DNA of 64,000 nt from an uncultured Aliivibrio sp. (GCF_946479765.1 NZ_CAMLHO010000009.1:22368-86367), one strand, 5' to 3'; positions 19,504-29,797 are shown, numbered from the stretch's first letter. The notes: generated by a model not told the origin, from the sequence alone. Numbers and translations: made by a program.

Positions 19504-20748
19504 GTGTCCAAACGTCGTGTAGTAGTTACAGGCATGGGTATGCTAACACCGGTGGGTAACACTGTTGAAGCATCTTGGAAAGCGCTGTTAGCAGGCCAAA
19601 GTGGTATCGTTAATATCGAGCACTTTGATACCACTGGTTTTACGACTCGTTTTGCAGGTCTAGTAAAGGACTTTAATGCTGAAGAGTACATGTCTAAAAA
19701 AGACGCTCGTAAAATGGATTTATTTATCCAATACGGTGTGGCTGCTGGCATTCAGGCATTAGATGACTCGGGTTTTAAAGTAACTGAAGAAAATGCACAC
19801 CGTATCGGTGCTGCTATTGGTTCAGGTATCGGTGGCCTTGGCTTAATCGAAGCTGGCTACAAAGCATTTAAAGAAAAAGGCCCTCGTAAGATCAGCCCAT
19901 TTTTCGTGCCTTCAACTATCGTTAATATGATCGCTGGTCATATGTCGATCATGCGCGGACTACGTGGTCCTAATATCGCAATTTCAACGGCTTGTACGAC
20001 AGGTCTTCATAATATTGGTCATGCTGCACGTATGATCGCTTATGGTGATGCTGATGCAATGCTAGCGGGTGGTGCTGAAAAAGCATCAACAGAGCTAGGT
20101 ATGGGCGGTTTCGGTGCAGCTAAAGCACTATCAACAAACAACGAAAACCCACAAGCGGCTTCACGTCCTTGGGATAAAAACCGTGATGGTTTTGTTCTTG
20201 GTGATGGGGCTGGCATGATGGTTCTTGAAGAATACGAACATGCGAAAGCTCGTGGCGCTAAAATCTACGCTGAATTAGTGGGTTTTGGTATGAGCGGCGA
20301 TGCTTATCACATGACATCACCAACACCAGATGGTTCTGGCGGTGCATTAGCGATGGAAGCAGCAATGCGTGACGCTGGTGTAACGGGTGAGCAAATTGGT
20401 TATGTGAACGCTCACGGTACTTCAACACCTGCTGGTGATGTAGCTGAAATTAAAGGCATTAAACGTGCCCTTGGCGAAGCCGGAACCAAACAAGTATTAG
20501 TATCATCAACAAAATCAATGACTGGTCACCTATTAGGGGCTGCAGGTTCTGTTGAAGCGATCATTACTGCAATGTCGTTGGTTGATCAAATCGTTCCACC
20601 AACGATTAACCTTGATGATCCTGAAGAAGGTCTAGACATTGACCTAGTACCACACACCGCTCGTAAAGTGACAGGTATGGAATATGCTATCTGTAACTCA
20701 TTCGGTTTTGGCGGTACTAACGGTACGTTAATATTTAAGAAAGTGTAA
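19504..20748 (+). CDS. fabF: 3-oxoacyl-ACP synthase II (KAS II)
   Basis: Elongates acyl chains, including palmitoleate to cis-vaccenate for temperature adaptation. Starts GTG at 19504 with CCGGAG upstream. The catalytic Cys164 lies in STACTTG; the two His are in VNAHGTSTP and [10 protein letters not shown]; the C-terminal [10 protein letters not shown] is present. The 414 residues match FabF (about 413). Last gene of the fatty-acid block, ended by a clear terminator. Confidence 0.97.
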   Translation: MSKRRVVVTGMGMLTPVGNTVEASWKALLAGQSGIVNIEHFDTTGFTTRFAGLVKDFNAEEYMSKKDARKMDLFIQYGVAAGIQALDDSGFKVTEENAHRIGAAIGSGIGGLGLIEAGYKAFKEKGPRKISPFFVPSTIVNMIAGHMSIMRGLRGPNIAISTACTTGLHNIGHAARMIAYGDADAMLAGGAEKASTELGMGGFGAAKALSTNNENPQAASRPWDKNRDGFVLGDGAGMMVLEEYEHAKARGAKIYAELVGFGMSGDAYHMTSPTPDGSGGALAMEAAMRDAGVTGEQIGYVNAHGTSTPAGDVAEIKGIKRALGEAGTKQVLVSSTKSMTGHLLGAAGSVEAIITAMSLVDQIVPPTINLDDPEEGLDIDLVPHTARKVTGMEYAICNSFGFGGTNGTLIFKKV

Positions 20749-20796
20749 TAACTTGTTTATGAGACTTAATTAGTTTCATTCAGTTAGTTATATTTT

Positions 20797-20832
20797 GAAG
20801 GCGGTTTGATATTATATCAAATCGCCTTTTTT
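20797..20832 (+). terminator. Intrinsic terminator after fabF
   Basis: Stem AAGGCGGTTTGAT / ATCAAATCGCCTT (one G-T pair) followed by a T-run. Confidence 0.88.
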
Positions 20833-20854
20833 ATTTATTTATTTTGGAGTATCT

Positions 20855-21664
20855 ATGTATTGGGTCAATGGAGTTGAATCCGAAACATTGCCGATCAATG
20901 ACCGAAGTTCTCAGTATGGTGATGGCTTCTTTACGACCATGAAAGTAGATAATGGTAAGATACAGCTATGGTCTTTGCACTTAGAGCGGTTAATTTCATC
21001 TGCTTATTGTTTAGGGATTAGAGCGCCTAATTGGCAGCATCTTGAAAATCAAGTGTATGCGATTGCTAAAAAGGTAGTTCATGGTGGAATTAAAATTTTA
21101 GTCAGCCGAGGAACTGGAGGTCGAGGCTACTCACCTGAAGGCTGCGAGAATACTCAGGTTATTGTTTCTGATTTTGACTATCCAGCTCACTATGAACAAT
21201 GGCAAGAAAAAGGCATAGAACTAGGTGTCTCAACGATTAAACTTGGTTTATCATCACCAGCTCTTGCTGGAATGAAACATTTAAACCGGTTAGAGCAAAT
21301 TTTAATTAAAAAAGACATTTCAAAAACCTCTTATTTTGATGCCGTTGTTCTTGACCTTAATAACAAAGTAATAGAAACATCGATAGGTAATATTTTTTGG
21401 ATTAAGGGTGGTAGAATCTTTACCCCTAAATTGTCATTTTCTGGTGTTGAAGGTGTGATGAAGAAGCACATTCTGCAACTAGCAAAAGAATTTCAATTAG
21501 AGCTAGAGGAAGTAAGTGTCGAGTTATCGGAATTAGAGAACGCAGACGAAGTCTTTATTACTAATGCTTTATTTGAAGTTGTACCTGTTAATATGATTGC
21601 TCATACAAAGTTCAATCAATATAAGTTTACTCATTGGTTTCAGGAGAAATTGTACTCGTGTTAA
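20855..21664 (+). CDS. pabC: Aminodeoxychorismate lyase
   Basis: PLP enzyme that releases pyruvate from 4-amino-4-deoxychorismate to give 4-aminobenzoate for folate. Visible are NDRSSQYGDGFFTTM near the N-terminus and the PLP Lys in GMKHLNRLEQ. ETSIGNIFW and GVEGVMKKHIL complete the class IV aminotransferase fold. The length of 269 residues is normal. The stop overlaps the start of mltG by 7 bases. First gene of the pabC-mltG-tmk-holB-tatD unit. Confidence 0.95.
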   Translation: MYWVNGVESETLPINDRSSQYGDGFFTTMKVDNGKIQLWSLHLERLISSAYCLGIRAPNWQHLENQVYAIAKKVVHGGIKILVSRGTGGRGYSPEGCENTQVIVSDFDYPAHYEQWQEKGIELGVSTIKLGLSSPALAGMKHLNRLEQILIKKDISKTSYFDAVVLDLNNKVIETSIGNIFWIKGGRIFTPKLSFSGVEGVMKKHILQLAKEFQLELEEVSVELSELENADEVFITNALFEVVPVNMIAHTKFNQYKFTHWFQEKLYSC

Positions 21665-22668
21665 AGAAATTTTTATTCCTCGTCTTATTGATTGCAATAG
21701 GGACAACTGGTTTCGGATTCTGGAGTTACCAGCAAGCAAATCAATTTACAGAGCAGCAAGTCGCATTGGACAAGGCTCAATTAATTGAAGTAAAACCCGG
21801 TACTAGTTATCGTAAATTAGTTCGTCAATTTGAACAAAATGGTTGGGTTACAAATACAAAATGGGCACGTTTTACGCACAGATTATCACCTCAATTAACA
21901 GAAATAAAAGCGGGGACTTATTGGGTTGAACCAAACCAATCACTTGCATCTGTTTTGACTCAATTAAAAACAGGTAAAGAGCATCAGTTTTCAATCACGT
22001 TTGTTGAAGGCAGTCGTTTTTCTGAGTGGCAACAACAATTAGAACAAGCGCCTTATCTAGACCATGAATTAAGTGATCTTTCAGAAAAAGAAATCGCAGA
22101 TAAACTAGGGATTGAACGCACTAAATTAGAAGGTTTGTTCTTAGCTGAAACGTATCACTATGCGGCAGGGATGAGTGACTTTGATATTCTAGAACGCTCT
22201 CATAATGCATTAATTTCAGTATTAGACACTGAGTGGGAAACTAAATCAGCAAACTTACCTTTAAAATCATCTTATGATGCGTTGATCTTAGCTTCTATCA
22301 TTGAAAAAGAGACGGCGATAGATTCAGAAAGAGAACGAGTCTCTTCTGTATTTGTGAACCGCTTAAAGCGTGGTATGCGTTTGCAAACTGACCCTACCGT
22401 TATTTATGGTATGGGGGATAAGTATGATGGCAATATTCGTAAAAAAGATTTACGAACACCAACGGCTTATAATACGTATACCATTAATGGCTTACCGCCA
22501 ACGCCGATAGCAATGGCTGGTCCTGCGTCAATTAAAGCGGCATTGCATCCAGAAACGAGCAGATACCTTTATTTTGTTGCAGATGGCACTGGCGGTCATA
22601 AATTCACTAAATCTTTAGTTGAGCATAACAAAGCAGTTAGAGCTTACCTAAGAACCTTAAGAAATTAA
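21658..22668 (+). CDS. mltG: Endolytic murein transglycosylase MltG (YceG)
   Basis: Inner-membrane enzyme that cuts nascent peptidoglycan strands and probably ends their growth. One N-terminal membrane helix (about residues 4-22) precedes a LysM-like part. The catalytic region has SIIEKET, the Glu being essential in E. coli. [17 protein letters not shown] and the [17 protein letters not shown] block follow. I chose GTG at 21658 because AGGAG (21642-21646) lies 11 bases upstream; it overlaps pabC. TTG at 21634 would lengthen it by 8 residues. About 336 residues. Confidence 0.94.
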   Translation: MLKKFLFLVLLIAIGTTGFGFWSYQQANQFTEQQVALDKAQLIEVKPGTSYRKLVRQFEQNGWVTNTKWARFTHRLSPQLTEIKAGTYWVEPNQSLASVLTQLKTGKEHQFSITFVEGSRFSEWQQQLEQAPYLDHELSDLSEKEIADKLGIERTKLEGLFLAETYHYAAGMSDFDILERSHNALISVLDTEWETKSANLPLKSSYDALILASIIEKETAIDSERERVSSVFVNRLKRGMRLQTDPTVIYGMGDKYDGNIRKKDLRTPTAYNTYTINGLPPTPIAMAGPASIKAALHPETSRYLYFVADGTGGHKFTKSLVEHNKAVRAYLRTLRN

Positions 22669-22670
22669 TC

Positions 22671-23303
22671 ATGTCTAAATTTATTGTAATTGAAGGTCTT
22701 GAAGGCGCTGGTAAAAGTACCGCGATTAAAAACGTATTAGCAACATTAGTTAAGCATGGTATTACTTCACCAGTAACTACTAGAGAGCCAGGTGGAACGC
22801 CACTCGCTGAAAAAATGCGCGAGCTTGTAAAACAAGGTCACCCTGATGAGCCATTAACTGATATGGCTGAATTATTACTGCTGTACGCTGCACGAGCGCA
22901 GTTAGTAGGTAATGTGATTAAGCCAGCATTAGCAAAAGGTGAGTGGGTGGTTGGTGATCGTCATGATTTATCTTCACAAGCTTACCAAGGTGGTGGTCGT
23001 GGTTTTGATCGTGATTTAATGGCGACAATGAGAAGTACGGTTCTTGGTGATTTTAAACCAGACTTGACTATCTATATGGATATTGATCCTAAGCTTGGTT
23101 TACAGCGTGCGTCTGCACGTGGAGAGCTGGATAGAATAGAGCAAATGAAGCTGGATTTCTTTGAGCGTAGTCGTGAGCGTTATTTAGAATTTGCTAATAG
23201 TGATGATTCGATTATTACTATCGATGCAGGGCAAGATTTGGAAACGGTAACACAATCAATTATTACGGTACTAGAAACGTGGTTAGTGGCTAATGATAAC
23301 TAA
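22671..23303 (+). CDS. tmk: Thymidylate kinase
   Basis: Phosphorylates dTMP to dTDP. The P-loop [10 protein letters not shown] is at residues 8-17, followed by the [11 protein letters not shown] dTMP-binding segment. [17 protein letters not shown] holds the DR(Y/H) motif, and the lid region has ARGELDRIE. The length of 210 residues is normal. It starts 2 bases after mltG and overlaps holB by 11 bases. Confidence 0.97.
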   Translation: MSKFIVIEGLEGAGKSTAIKNVLATLVKHGITSPVTTREPGGTPLAEKMRELVKQGHPDEPLTDMAELLLLYAARAQLVGNVIKPALAKGEWVVGDRHDLSSQAYQGGGRGFDRDLMATMRSTVLGDFKPDLTIYMDIDPKLGLQRASARGELDRIEQMKLDFFERSRERYLEFANSDDSIITIDAGQDLETVTQSIITVLETWLVANDN

Positions 23304-24264
23304 ACTGTATCCTTGGCAACAAGGTGTTTGGCAGCAATGGCAGCAATTGATAGCGAAAGATCGATTGCCTCATGCCATCTTATGCGCAATGCCAGAAGGA
23401 ACAGGGCGAGATCAACTTGTTCAGTATTTTTCTAATACATTATTATGTCTAACGCAAGGTACGGAGCCTTGTGGATTTTGTCATAGTTGCGGGTTGGTTG
23501 AGTCAGGAAATCATCCCGATTTACATTGGATAAAACCTGAAGTTGAAGGGAAATCGATCTCTGTTGATCAGATCAGACAATGTAATTTATGGGCATTAGA
23601 ATCATCACAATTTAATGCCAAACGCATGATCATTATTGAGCCTGCCGAAAAAATGACAGAATCAGCGGCAAATGCTCTGTTAAAGACGTTAGAAGCGCCG
23701 CCGAAAAATTGTCAATTTGTCTTATTGGCTAGCTCTCCACATGCGTTGTTACCAACGATTCGAAGTCGTTGCCAGCTTTGGCATCAACCGGAGATTAGTG
23801 CTGAGGTTATAGATCAATGGTTAGAAGAGACTGAAAAACTAAAAGTCAGTAAGCAATCAATTATATTGAATGGATACCGACCATTAGCAGTAAAAAGTTT
23901 CTATCAAGACAAGAAACAAGCTGCTCACCAACAGTTGTTGTCTTATTTTAATACCTGTGTCAGCTCTTCTTTTTGTGATACCGCAGACCTTGTTAAAAGT
24001 CTGATTAAATTAGAAGATGAAGGCCTTTGTTGGCTAAGCTATTTATTATCTGATATTCAAAAGAGACAATCAGGTATCACTGCCGGCTGGGTTCATTGCG
24101 ATGAAAAAGAGATTATCGAACGTTTAGCGACAGGTATCCCTGCAAATACTGTCTATAAACAGTATTTGAGTTTGAATGCTTTGCGACAACAATTGAATGC
24201 ACATTCAGGATTAAATAAAGAATTATTATTAACTCAATGGTTATTTGAGTTTATTGGAGAATAA
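23293..24264 (+). CDS. holB: DNA polymerase III subunit delta'
   Basis: Clamp-loader subunit that helps open and load the sliding clamp. [18 protein letters not shown] is the degenerate P-loop typical of delta'. A zinc-binding cluster follows (C-x8-C-x2-C-x2-C: CLTQG..CGFCHSC), then [22 protein letters not shown] and IRSRC. Length 323 residues. It overlaps the end of tmk, which suggests translational coupling. Confidence 0.95.
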   Translation: MITKLYPWQQGVWQQWQQLIAKDRLPHAILCAMPEGTGRDQLVQYFSNTLLCLTQGTEPCGFCHSCGLVESGNHPDLHWIKPEVEGKSISVDQIRQCNLWALESSQFNAKRMIIIEPAEKMTESAANALLKTLEAPPKNCQFVLLASSPHALLPTIRSRCQLWHQPEISAEVIDQWLEETEKLKVSKQSIILNGYRPLAVKSFYQDKKQAAHQQLLSYFNTCVSSSFCDTADLVKSLIKLEDEGLCWLSYLLSDIQKRQSGITAGWVHCDEKEIIERLATGIPANTVYKQYLSLNALRQQLNAHSGLNKELLLTQWLFEFIGE

Positions 24265-24265
24265 T

Positions 24266-25036
24266 GTGTTAGTTGATACACACTGCCATTTAGACAAATT
24301 AAATTACAATGATCTACATACCAATGTTGCCGATGTACTTGAAAAAGCAAAACTACGTGGTGTAGAGCAGTTTTTAACGGTTGGCGTAACGTTAGATGCT
24401 TTTCCAAATATGATGGAAATCATCAAAGATCATCCTGAAGTTCACGCTTCTTGTGGTATCCATCCTTTAGATGTTGACTCTGATTTTGAATTGTCACTTT
24501 TTCGCCAATATGCAGCAAACGATCGTGTTATTGCCATTGGTGAAACAGGATTAGATTATTTTTATCAGCCTGAAAGTGCACCGCGTCAGCGAGATTTATT
24601 TGAGCAGCAAGTTGATGTGGCGGTTGAGTATAATAAACCACTAATTATACATACACGACAAGCTCGAGAAGATACCTTAGCCATTCTAAAAAATGGTAAA
24701 GCAGATAAATGTGGTGGTGTGATCCACTGTTTTACCGAAGATTGGGCATTCGCAGAAGCGGCGATGGAGTTGGGGTTCTATATTTCAATTTCAGGCATTG
24801 TGACTTTTAATAAAGCCACTGAACTAAAAGATGTAGTGCGTCGTTTACCTTTAGAGCGTCTTTTGGTTGAGACGGATTCTCCTTATTTGGCTCCGGTTCC
24901 GTTCAGAGGAAAAGAGAATCAGCCTGCTTATGTAAGGGAAGTTGCAGAATATATTGGGCTATTAAAAGGGAAGTCATTCGAAGAAGTTGCTCAAGTAACG
25001 ACCAATAACTTTAAAAATCTTTTTTTGAACAAATAA
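24266..25036 (+). CDS. TatD-family metal-dependent hydrolase (YcfH type)
   Basis: TIM-barrel metallohydrolase; relatives have DNase activity, and the YcfH subgroup follows holB in many gamma-proteobacteria. The metal ligands are visible in VDTHCHLD near the N-terminus, CGIHPLDV, GETGLDYFY, IIHTRQA, GVIHCFTED and VETDSPYLAP. I use GTG at 24266, one base after the holB stop, with TTGGAGA 5 bases upstream, giving 256 residues; an upstream TTG at 24245 would overlap holB. A terminator follows. Confidence 0.92.
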   Translation: MLVDTHCHLDKLNYNDLHTNVADVLEKAKLRGVEQFLTVGVTLDAFPNMMEIIKDHPEVHASCGIHPLDVDSDFELSLFRQYAANDRVIAIGETGLDYFYQPESAPRQRDLFEQQVDVAVEYNKPLIIHTRQAREDTLAILKNGKADKCGGVIHCFTEDWAFAEAAMELGFYISISGIVTFNKATELKDVVRRLPLERLLVETDSPYLAPVPFRGKENQPAYVREVAEYIGLLKGKSFEEVAQVTTNNFKNLFLNK

Positions 25037-25065
25037 TTTTATTTAGCGTGAAAAGTAGCCAAAAT

Positions 25066-25089
25066 AGAGGTTTTTACCTCTCTTTTTTT
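25066..25089 (+). terminator. Intrinsic terminator after the tatD-family gene
   Basis: Six-base stem AGAGGT / ACCTCT, TTTT loop, then a seven-base T-run. Confidence 0.8.
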
Positions 25090-25486
25090 GAATGATTGAT
25101 TTAAAGCTGTTTTATCGCAAAATTTAAGCAAGCAAATGATTAATAGTGCGTCTTATTTGAGCTATCTATTTTTGTTGCTAAAAATAACATTTTGTTTTTT
25201 AGGGTCAATGCTATTTTTTAAACTAAATCAAATGGTTATGGGTAATGTGCATTTTTATTGTTACTTTTACTACGCCTTGCTTTTGTGATCACTGCAGGGT
25301 TTTAAAACAATAAATGAAAACATGCTAGAAAGTGTTTTTACATAGGTCTATATTTAGCGACAGTTTGATTAGGGACATGATTACTTACAATTTGTTGATT
25401 ACACTTAGGCAAGGGGGATATTGCCGTAATTGATAAGGTAAGATAAGACGGTTTCAAATTGTATTTATAAATATTAGGAGCAAAAC
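25090..25486 (+). promoter_or_regulatory. Long upstream region of ptsG
   Basis: About 400 AT-rich bases without a gene. I see one perfect CRP half-site TGTGA (25286-25290), but the matching right half is absent. The AGGAGCA just before the ptsG ATG resembles the site paired by the sugar-stress small RNA SgrS in E. coli; that is only a similarity. Nothing else is recognisable. Confidence 0.35.
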
Positions 25487-26917
25487 ATGTTTAAACACCT
25501 TTTTGCCAATTTACAGAAAGTTGGTAAGGCACTTATGTTGCCTGTATCAGTTCTTCCTGTAGCTGGTATTCTTTTAGGGGTTGGCGCAGCCAACTTTAGT
25601 TTCCTTCCAGAAGTTGTTTCTCACTTAATGGAACAAGCTGGTGGTTCAGTATTTGGTCAAATGGCTCTGCTATTTGCTGTTGGTACTGCACTTGGTTTTA
25701 CAAACAATGATGGTGTTGCTGGTCTAGCCGCTGTTGTTGGTTACGGCATCATGGTTGCTACACTTAAAGTGATGGCAACAGTAATGGGCGTTGATGGTAT
25801 CGAGACTGGTGTTCTTGGTGGTATCCTTGCTGGTGGTGTTGCTGGTTGGGCTTTCAACAAGTTCTACCGTATTCAACTTCCTGAATACCTAGGCTTCTTC
25901 GCTGGTAAGCGTGCAGTGCCAATCGTAACGGGTTTCGTATCGATTGCTCTAGGTCTAGTTCTTTCTGTTATTTGGCCTCCAATCGGTAGCGCAATTGCTG
26001 CATTCTCTGATTGGGCGGCAAACCAAAACCCAGTAATGGCATTTGGTATCTACGGTGTTGTTGAGCGTTCTCTAATTCCTTTTGGTCTGCACCATATCTG
26101 GAACGTACCATTCTTCTACGAAGCAGGTTCTTGTGTGAACAATGCTGGTGAGCAAGTAAACGGTATTATGACTTGTTTCCTGACTGCTGATGACGCATCT
26201 CGCGCTGCTGGTAATGGTTTCGGTCAACTGGCTGGTGGTTACTTATTCAAAATGTTTGGTCTTCCTGCTGCTGCAATTGCAATTGCACATTCAGCAAAAC
26301 CTGAAAACCGCGCTAAAGTAATGGGTATCATGGCATCTGCTGCGTTAACTTCATTCCTTACGGGTATCACAGAACCGATTGAATTCGCATTCCTATTTGT
26401 TGCTCCTGTTCTTTATGCTATCCACGCAGTACTTGCTGGTGTTGCATACATGCTAACTAATGCATTAGGTATTGTTCACGGTCACACATTCTCGAATGGT
26501 TTCATTGACTTCGTAGTTCAGTCTCCACGTGCAGAGAACATGCTTCTTCTTGTCGGTATTGGCCTTGTTTACGCGGCTGTTTACTACATCGTGTTCCGCT
26601 TTGTAATTAAAGCAATGAACCTTAAGACTCCAGGTCGTGAAGATGAAGATGATAATGCAGCTCCTGCTGTAACTGGTACTGAACTTGCTGGTGAGTTAGT
26701 TGCTGCATTTGGTGGCAAAGAGAACATCACAAACCTTGATGCTTGTATCACTCGTCTACGTGTTTCTGTAGCGAACATTGATGCAGTTAATCAAGACAAA
26801 CTGAAACAACTTGGCGCTGCTGGTGTTGTTGTTGCAGGTTCTGGTGTTCAAGCTATCTTCGGTACTAAATCGGATAACTTGAAAACAGACATGAATGAAT
26901 GGATTAGCCATAACTAA
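25487..26917 (+). CDS. ptsG: PTS glucose-specific enzyme IICB
   Basis: Imports and phosphorylates glucose using phosphate from EIIA-Glc. The IIC membrane domain (about 1-390) has the opening [32 protein letters not shown] and [10 protein letters not shown], all glucose-family signatures. A linker leads to the IIB domain, whose phosphorylated Cys is in [10 protein letters not shown] near residue 421. The 476 residues compare with 477 in E. coli. TTAGGAGC precedes the ATG. Single-gene unit. Confidence 0.96.
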   Translation: MFKHLFANLQKVGKALMLPVSVLPVAGILLGVGAANFSFLPEVVSHLMEQAGGSVFGQMALLFAVGTALGFTNNDGVAGLAAVVGYGIMVATLKVMATVMGVDGIETGVLGGILAGGVAGWAFNKFYRIQLPEYLGFFAGKRAVPIVTGFVSIALGLVLSVIWPPIGSAIAAFSDWAANQNPVMAFGIYGVVERSLIPFGLHHIWNVPFFYEAGSCVNNAGEQVNGIMTCFLTADDASRAAGNGFGQLAGGYLFKMFGLPAAAIAIAHSAKPENRAKVMGIMASAALTSFLTGITEPIEFAFLFVAPVLYAIHAVLAGVAYMLTNALGIVHGHTFSNGFIDFVVQSPRAENMLLLVGIGLVYAAVYYIVFRFVIKAMNLKTPGREDEDDNAAPAVTGTELAGELVAAFGGKENITNLDACITRLRVSVANIDAVNQDKLKQLGAAGVVVAGSGVQAIFGTKSDNLKTDMNEWISHN

Positions 26918-26939
26918 TTCTCATTTATTGAATGAATGA

Positions 26940-26970
26940 AAAAGGAGACTTTCGAGTCTCCTTTTTGTTT
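26940..26970 (+). terminator. Intrinsic terminator after ptsG (TTCG tetraloop)
   Basis: Eleven-base perfect stem AAAAGGAGACT / AGTCTCCTTTT capped by a TTCG tetraloop, with T-run on the right and A-run on the left. Confidence 0.92.
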
Positions 26971-26999
26971 TCTAGACTTTAGAAATTAAAAGATGAAGG

Positions 27000-27626
27000 C
27001 TACTTTTCAGGAAACGTAATTTCTTGATTTGATTCTAACCAAGTAGGGTACTTCGTCATGATTGATTCGAATAACTCTGAATCTATGAATGCGGTTAGCC
27101 AATTACGTAGGTTATGATATGAACTTTGGTTAAACCAGTTAATATCAACAAATGCAAATTGTCGTATGAAAGGTAAGATAGCAATGTCAGCAAAACTGTA
27201 TTCGTTGCTAAAAAGCATCGTAGAGTTAGATAAATGCTCTTCTAGTTTCTCTATAAACTGCTCGCCTTGTTCTCGATAGTAAGCTTCTGAAAATTCTGGA
27301 TGACGGTCAGCGTATTTGTATTTATCCAACCAACCTTTAAAACTCTCATCATTTTCTTGAATTAATGCATGCATTGCCGGGGTTGTTGATAATAGCAGTT
27401 CAGAGCCCTCTAACGCCCATTTCATGATATCTAAGCTTTCATCTACTACGTGTCCATTTTTTTCAATTAAAACCGGAACAGTACCTTTAGGCGACGCTTG
27501 TATCATGGATTCAGGTTTATGTTTCAATATGATCTCACGAAGTTGCACAGATTTATTTGAAAGAGCCAGACCAAGTCGTGCACGCATAGCATAAGGGCAA
27601 CGACGAAATGAATAGAGAGTTGTCAT
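27000..27626 (-). CDS. Glutathione S-transferase family protein (CPYA type)
   Basis: The N-terminal thioredoxin-like domain (1-80) has RRCPYAMRAR, with Cys9 in the position used by omega/beta-class transferases. GTVPVLI holds the cis-Pro and DESLDIMKW the glutathione gamma-Glu contact. The C-terminal half is all-helical with SFADIAILPFIRQFA. An excellent AAGGAGG lies before the ATG. Substrate unknown; such proteins usually act as thiol transferases or reductases. It stands alone, convergent with ptsG. Confidence 0.88.
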   Translation of the reverse strand: MTTLYSFRRCPYAMRARLGLALSNKSVQLREIILKHKPESMIQASPKGTVPVLIEKNGHVVDESLDIMKWALEGSELLLSTTPAMHALIQENDESFKGWLDKYKYADRHPEFSEAYYREQGEQFIEKLEEHLSNSTMLFSNEYSFADIAILPFIRQFAFVDINWFNQSSYHNLRNWLTAFIDSELFESIMTKYPTWLESNQEITFPEK

Positions 27627-27738
27627 ATTAAGCCTCCTTGCTTGCTTGATTTATTTATAACAATACTAACCACTAGCATGACAGCGATAAGGCCTCAACC
27701 CATGATGAATAACTCAATTAAACAGCTCGTAAGTAAAG

Positions 27739-28320
27739 CTAGAAGCTGAAACGTAATCCAAGGTTGCCTTGAACTTGGTTAACCCAACTTCCTTCATACC
27801 GAATGACGCAGTTGGTTTGTGTTGAGTCTGAAACACAAGCGCTGTCAAAGTCACTATCAACAGAAGTGCCTAACCAACGAGCCTCAAGTTGTAGAGCAAG
27901 ATTATTGGTAAAGTGGTATTGCAAACCAGTAAAAGCGCCGGCAGAAAAGTTAATGCTTTCATCATTCCAATCAACATCTGTAAAAGTTGCCCCGATACTT
28001 AGCCCAAAAAAGGAACTTAATTTAGAGGTTAATGGATAATCTAAAGCACTTTGGAAATGCAAATAATCAAAACGTGACTTATTACCAAGTGATTTCACTT
28101 CACTACTCTGAGTGCTATAGAATAGGCCAATGCGACCCGTATCAAAATCTGTCTCTAAAGCAAAGGACAATGAATTATCACTTTTAATTTTAAATGAATC
28201 TCCATTTTTGTCTTCAACTTCACCACCAGCGGCAATGCCTATTGATGGGGTAATATAGAATTGAGCAAAAGCAGGAAGGGGGGCTATTGTAATTAAAGCG
28301 AGTAAGGCAATCCGTTTCAT
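27739..28320 (-). CDS. Small outer-membrane beta-barrel protein (OmpA-like/OprF-barrel fold)
   Basis: A signal peptide (residues 1-19, cut after PAFA) is followed by FYITPSIGIAAGG. Alternating hydrophobic strands and a terminal Phe (GNLGLRFSF) are typical of eight-stranded outer-membrane barrels. I start at 28320, where AGGAG lies 6 bases upstream, giving 193 residues; an upstream ATG at 28395 would put non-secretory sequence before the signal peptide. Two Cys near residues 165-175 could form a loop disulfide. Exact family and role unknown. Confidence 0.75.
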   Translation of the reverse strand: MKRIALLALITIAPLPAFAQFYITPSIGIAAGGEVEDKNGDSFKIKSDNSLSFALETDFDTGRIGLFYSTQSSEVKSLGNKSRFDYLHFQSALDYPLTSKLSSFFGLSIGATFTDVDWNDESINFSAGAFTGLQYHFTNNLALQLEARWLGTSVDSDFDSACVSDSTQTNCVIRYEGSWVNQVQGNLGLRFSF

Positions 28321-28479
28321 TTTAACTCCTAATTTCATGGTTATATTTGTACTCACGTTTAACTTATTATGTAGACATTGTGACATTAATACCAATTTGA
28401 TGGATTAGTTAATCTGAGATCTTGAAGATACCTCTAATTACTGTTAAATTTTTGTTATCAACATTAACAAGGAGTCATC

Positions 28480-28569
28480 ATGGACAGTGATTTTAAATTT
28501 GCACTTATTACCACTATAGTTGTTTTTTCAGGATTGGCATTCTTTGGCAGTTTAGTTTTAATGGCGTGA
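28480..28569 (+). CDS. ynhF: YnhF-type small inner-membrane protein (29 residues)
   Basis: A 29-residue frame beginning MDSDFKFALITTIVVF and ending LVLMA: a short polar start, then one membrane helix. It has AAGGAG 5 bases before the ATG and its own terminator. E. coli YnhF, also 29 residues, has the same pattern (a polar MSTD-type start, then KFSLVTTIIV), and I judge them homologous from memory of that sequence. YnhF is a stress-linked single-span membrane peptide of unknown function. Not cotranscribed with its neighbours, both of which run the other way. Confidence 0.75.
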   Translation: MDSDFKFALITTIVVFSGLAFFGSLVLMA

Positions 28570-28594
28570 AATAAAGCAATGGTACATGACATAA

Positions 28595-28632
28595 AAAAAG
28601 AGCAATCAGTGAATATTGATTGCTCTTTTTTA
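28595..28632. terminator. Intrinsic terminator after ynhF, shared with the RelV-like gene
   Basis: Twelve-base stem AAAGAGCAATCA / TGATTGCTCTTT with an 8-base loop, T-run on the right and A-run on the left, between convergent genes. Confidence 0.9.
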
Positions 28633-28669
28633 GTTTTGTTGCGGAATAACGTTGTTGCGGAATAAATAG

Positions 28670-29440
28670 TTAAGCTAAAGCTTGAGTCGGTAGATAAGCT
28701 TGCCAAGCATTGGTATATAAAGACTGAGATAAGTCTCTTAACTTTGCAATTCTGGCCTGCTCAAATTGTGTTAATTCTCTTTTATCCATTAGTGCTAGAC
28801 GCTCTAGGCCTTGAATCTCCTCATAAAGCTTATGCTCCGCTCCATTTTTTACTGTCGCAATGTCTTTTAAATGCAATTGTATTTCTGCTACTAATTTTGT
28901 TTTCGGTAATTCGACCAATAATTTAATATCTCGGTAACCTGATTTTGCAGGTTGAGCAAATCGGTTTGATACGCTTAAGACCGTCGTTTCTCTATTGATA
29001 GCTTCATAGGCGGTGACCAAATCAGGGATAGAGTCAGCAATTATCGTGGCTCTTGCCATATCAGTTAATTGGTTAACTTGGCCATTTAATTCTTGTTCAA
29101 TTTTTACTAATGCTCTTTCTGCGTTTTTTACCCCCGCAAATTGAGGCTGTGCATTGGATATCAATGCGGTCTCTTTACACACATTTTCTAACTCTCTCTG
29201 AGCTTGATGTGCTTTAGAGTTTAAAATATCAAAATCGTCATAAGGCTGTTGTGAGAAATGGTTCCAACTTTGAATTGAAAGAAGACCATTTAAGCTATGA
29301 AGGACATGTTGGTGATCGATTTCTGATTGATTCGCTTCTTGAAAATCAGGTTCAATAAATTCAATTAACGAGGAAGCTTGTGCTTGAGGTCGTCCAAAGA
29401 CAAGAACCATTAAGACGGCGGCACGGGCAAACTTTTTCAT
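28670..29440 (-). CDS. relV: RelA/SpoT-domain protein, RelV-like small alarmone synthetase
   Basis: RelV of Vibrio makes (p)ppGpp without RelA or SpoT. The 256 residues hold a RelA/SpoT synthetase pattern: basic FAGVKNAERALVK (about 101-113), DMARATII (128-134) in place of the usual D-xxG-R, then SGYRDIKL (167-174), AEIQLHL (185-191) with the essential-type Glu at 186, and AEHKLYEEI (201-209). Length and placement of the key residues agree with V. cholerae RelV (Lys107, Glu188 from memory). The N-terminus looks like a Sec signal peptide (KK, hydrophobic AAVLMVLVFG, AQA cleavage site), odd for an ATP/GTP-using enzyme. The start is firm: AAGGA lies just upstream. Gene symbol by similarity. Confidence 0.72.
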   Translation of the reverse strand: MKKFARAAVLMVLVFGRPQAQASSLIEFIEPDFQEANQSEIDHQHVLHSLNGLLSIQSWNHFSQQPYDDFDILNSKAHQAQRELENVCKETALISNAQPQFAGVKNAERALVKIEQELNGQVNQLTDMARATIIADSIPDLVTAYEAINRETTVLSVSNRFAQPAKSGYRDIKLLVELPKTKLVAEIQLHLKDIATVKNGAEHKLYEEIQGLERLALMDKRELTQFEQARIAKLRDLSQSLYTNAWQAYLPTQALA

Positions 29441-29797
29441 TCTTTTTCCTTAGCAAGATAGAAAGAAATAGCAACTAAGTAAATATATCTTAGCAACACC
29501 TATTAGATAAATATGGGCCTAGTTAGCAGATTCAAGGTTTCCAAATTAGTATTGTTTTTGTTTGAGTTAAGTATCACAAAATGACATTTCTTTACGTCAA
29601 TTCAAGGTTAAAAATTGAACTATTCATAGTGTAAAATGAAAGCAATTGTAACTAGGGTATTTGATATTAGATAATGACAAAAAATAGAAAGCACTAGTAA
29701 CTGCCTTTTTACTCACAAACTCTGTTATTTAGCGGGTAAATGTGTAAAATCGAATCTTCTTTTTTATACCGAAATTTAGAGTACAAGTAGGTTATCT
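29441..29797. promoter_or_regulatory. Divergent promoter region between the RelV-like gene and tyrS
   Basis: Gene-free AT-rich stretch of 357 bases. TAAAAT at about 29746-29751 could be the tyrS -10 element. I see no T-box, attenuator or other structure. Confidence 0.4.

Noticed and set aside
25281..25300. TGTGATCACTGCAGGG as a CRP site for ptsG
   Set aside because: The left half is perfect but the right half is missing at the required spacing.
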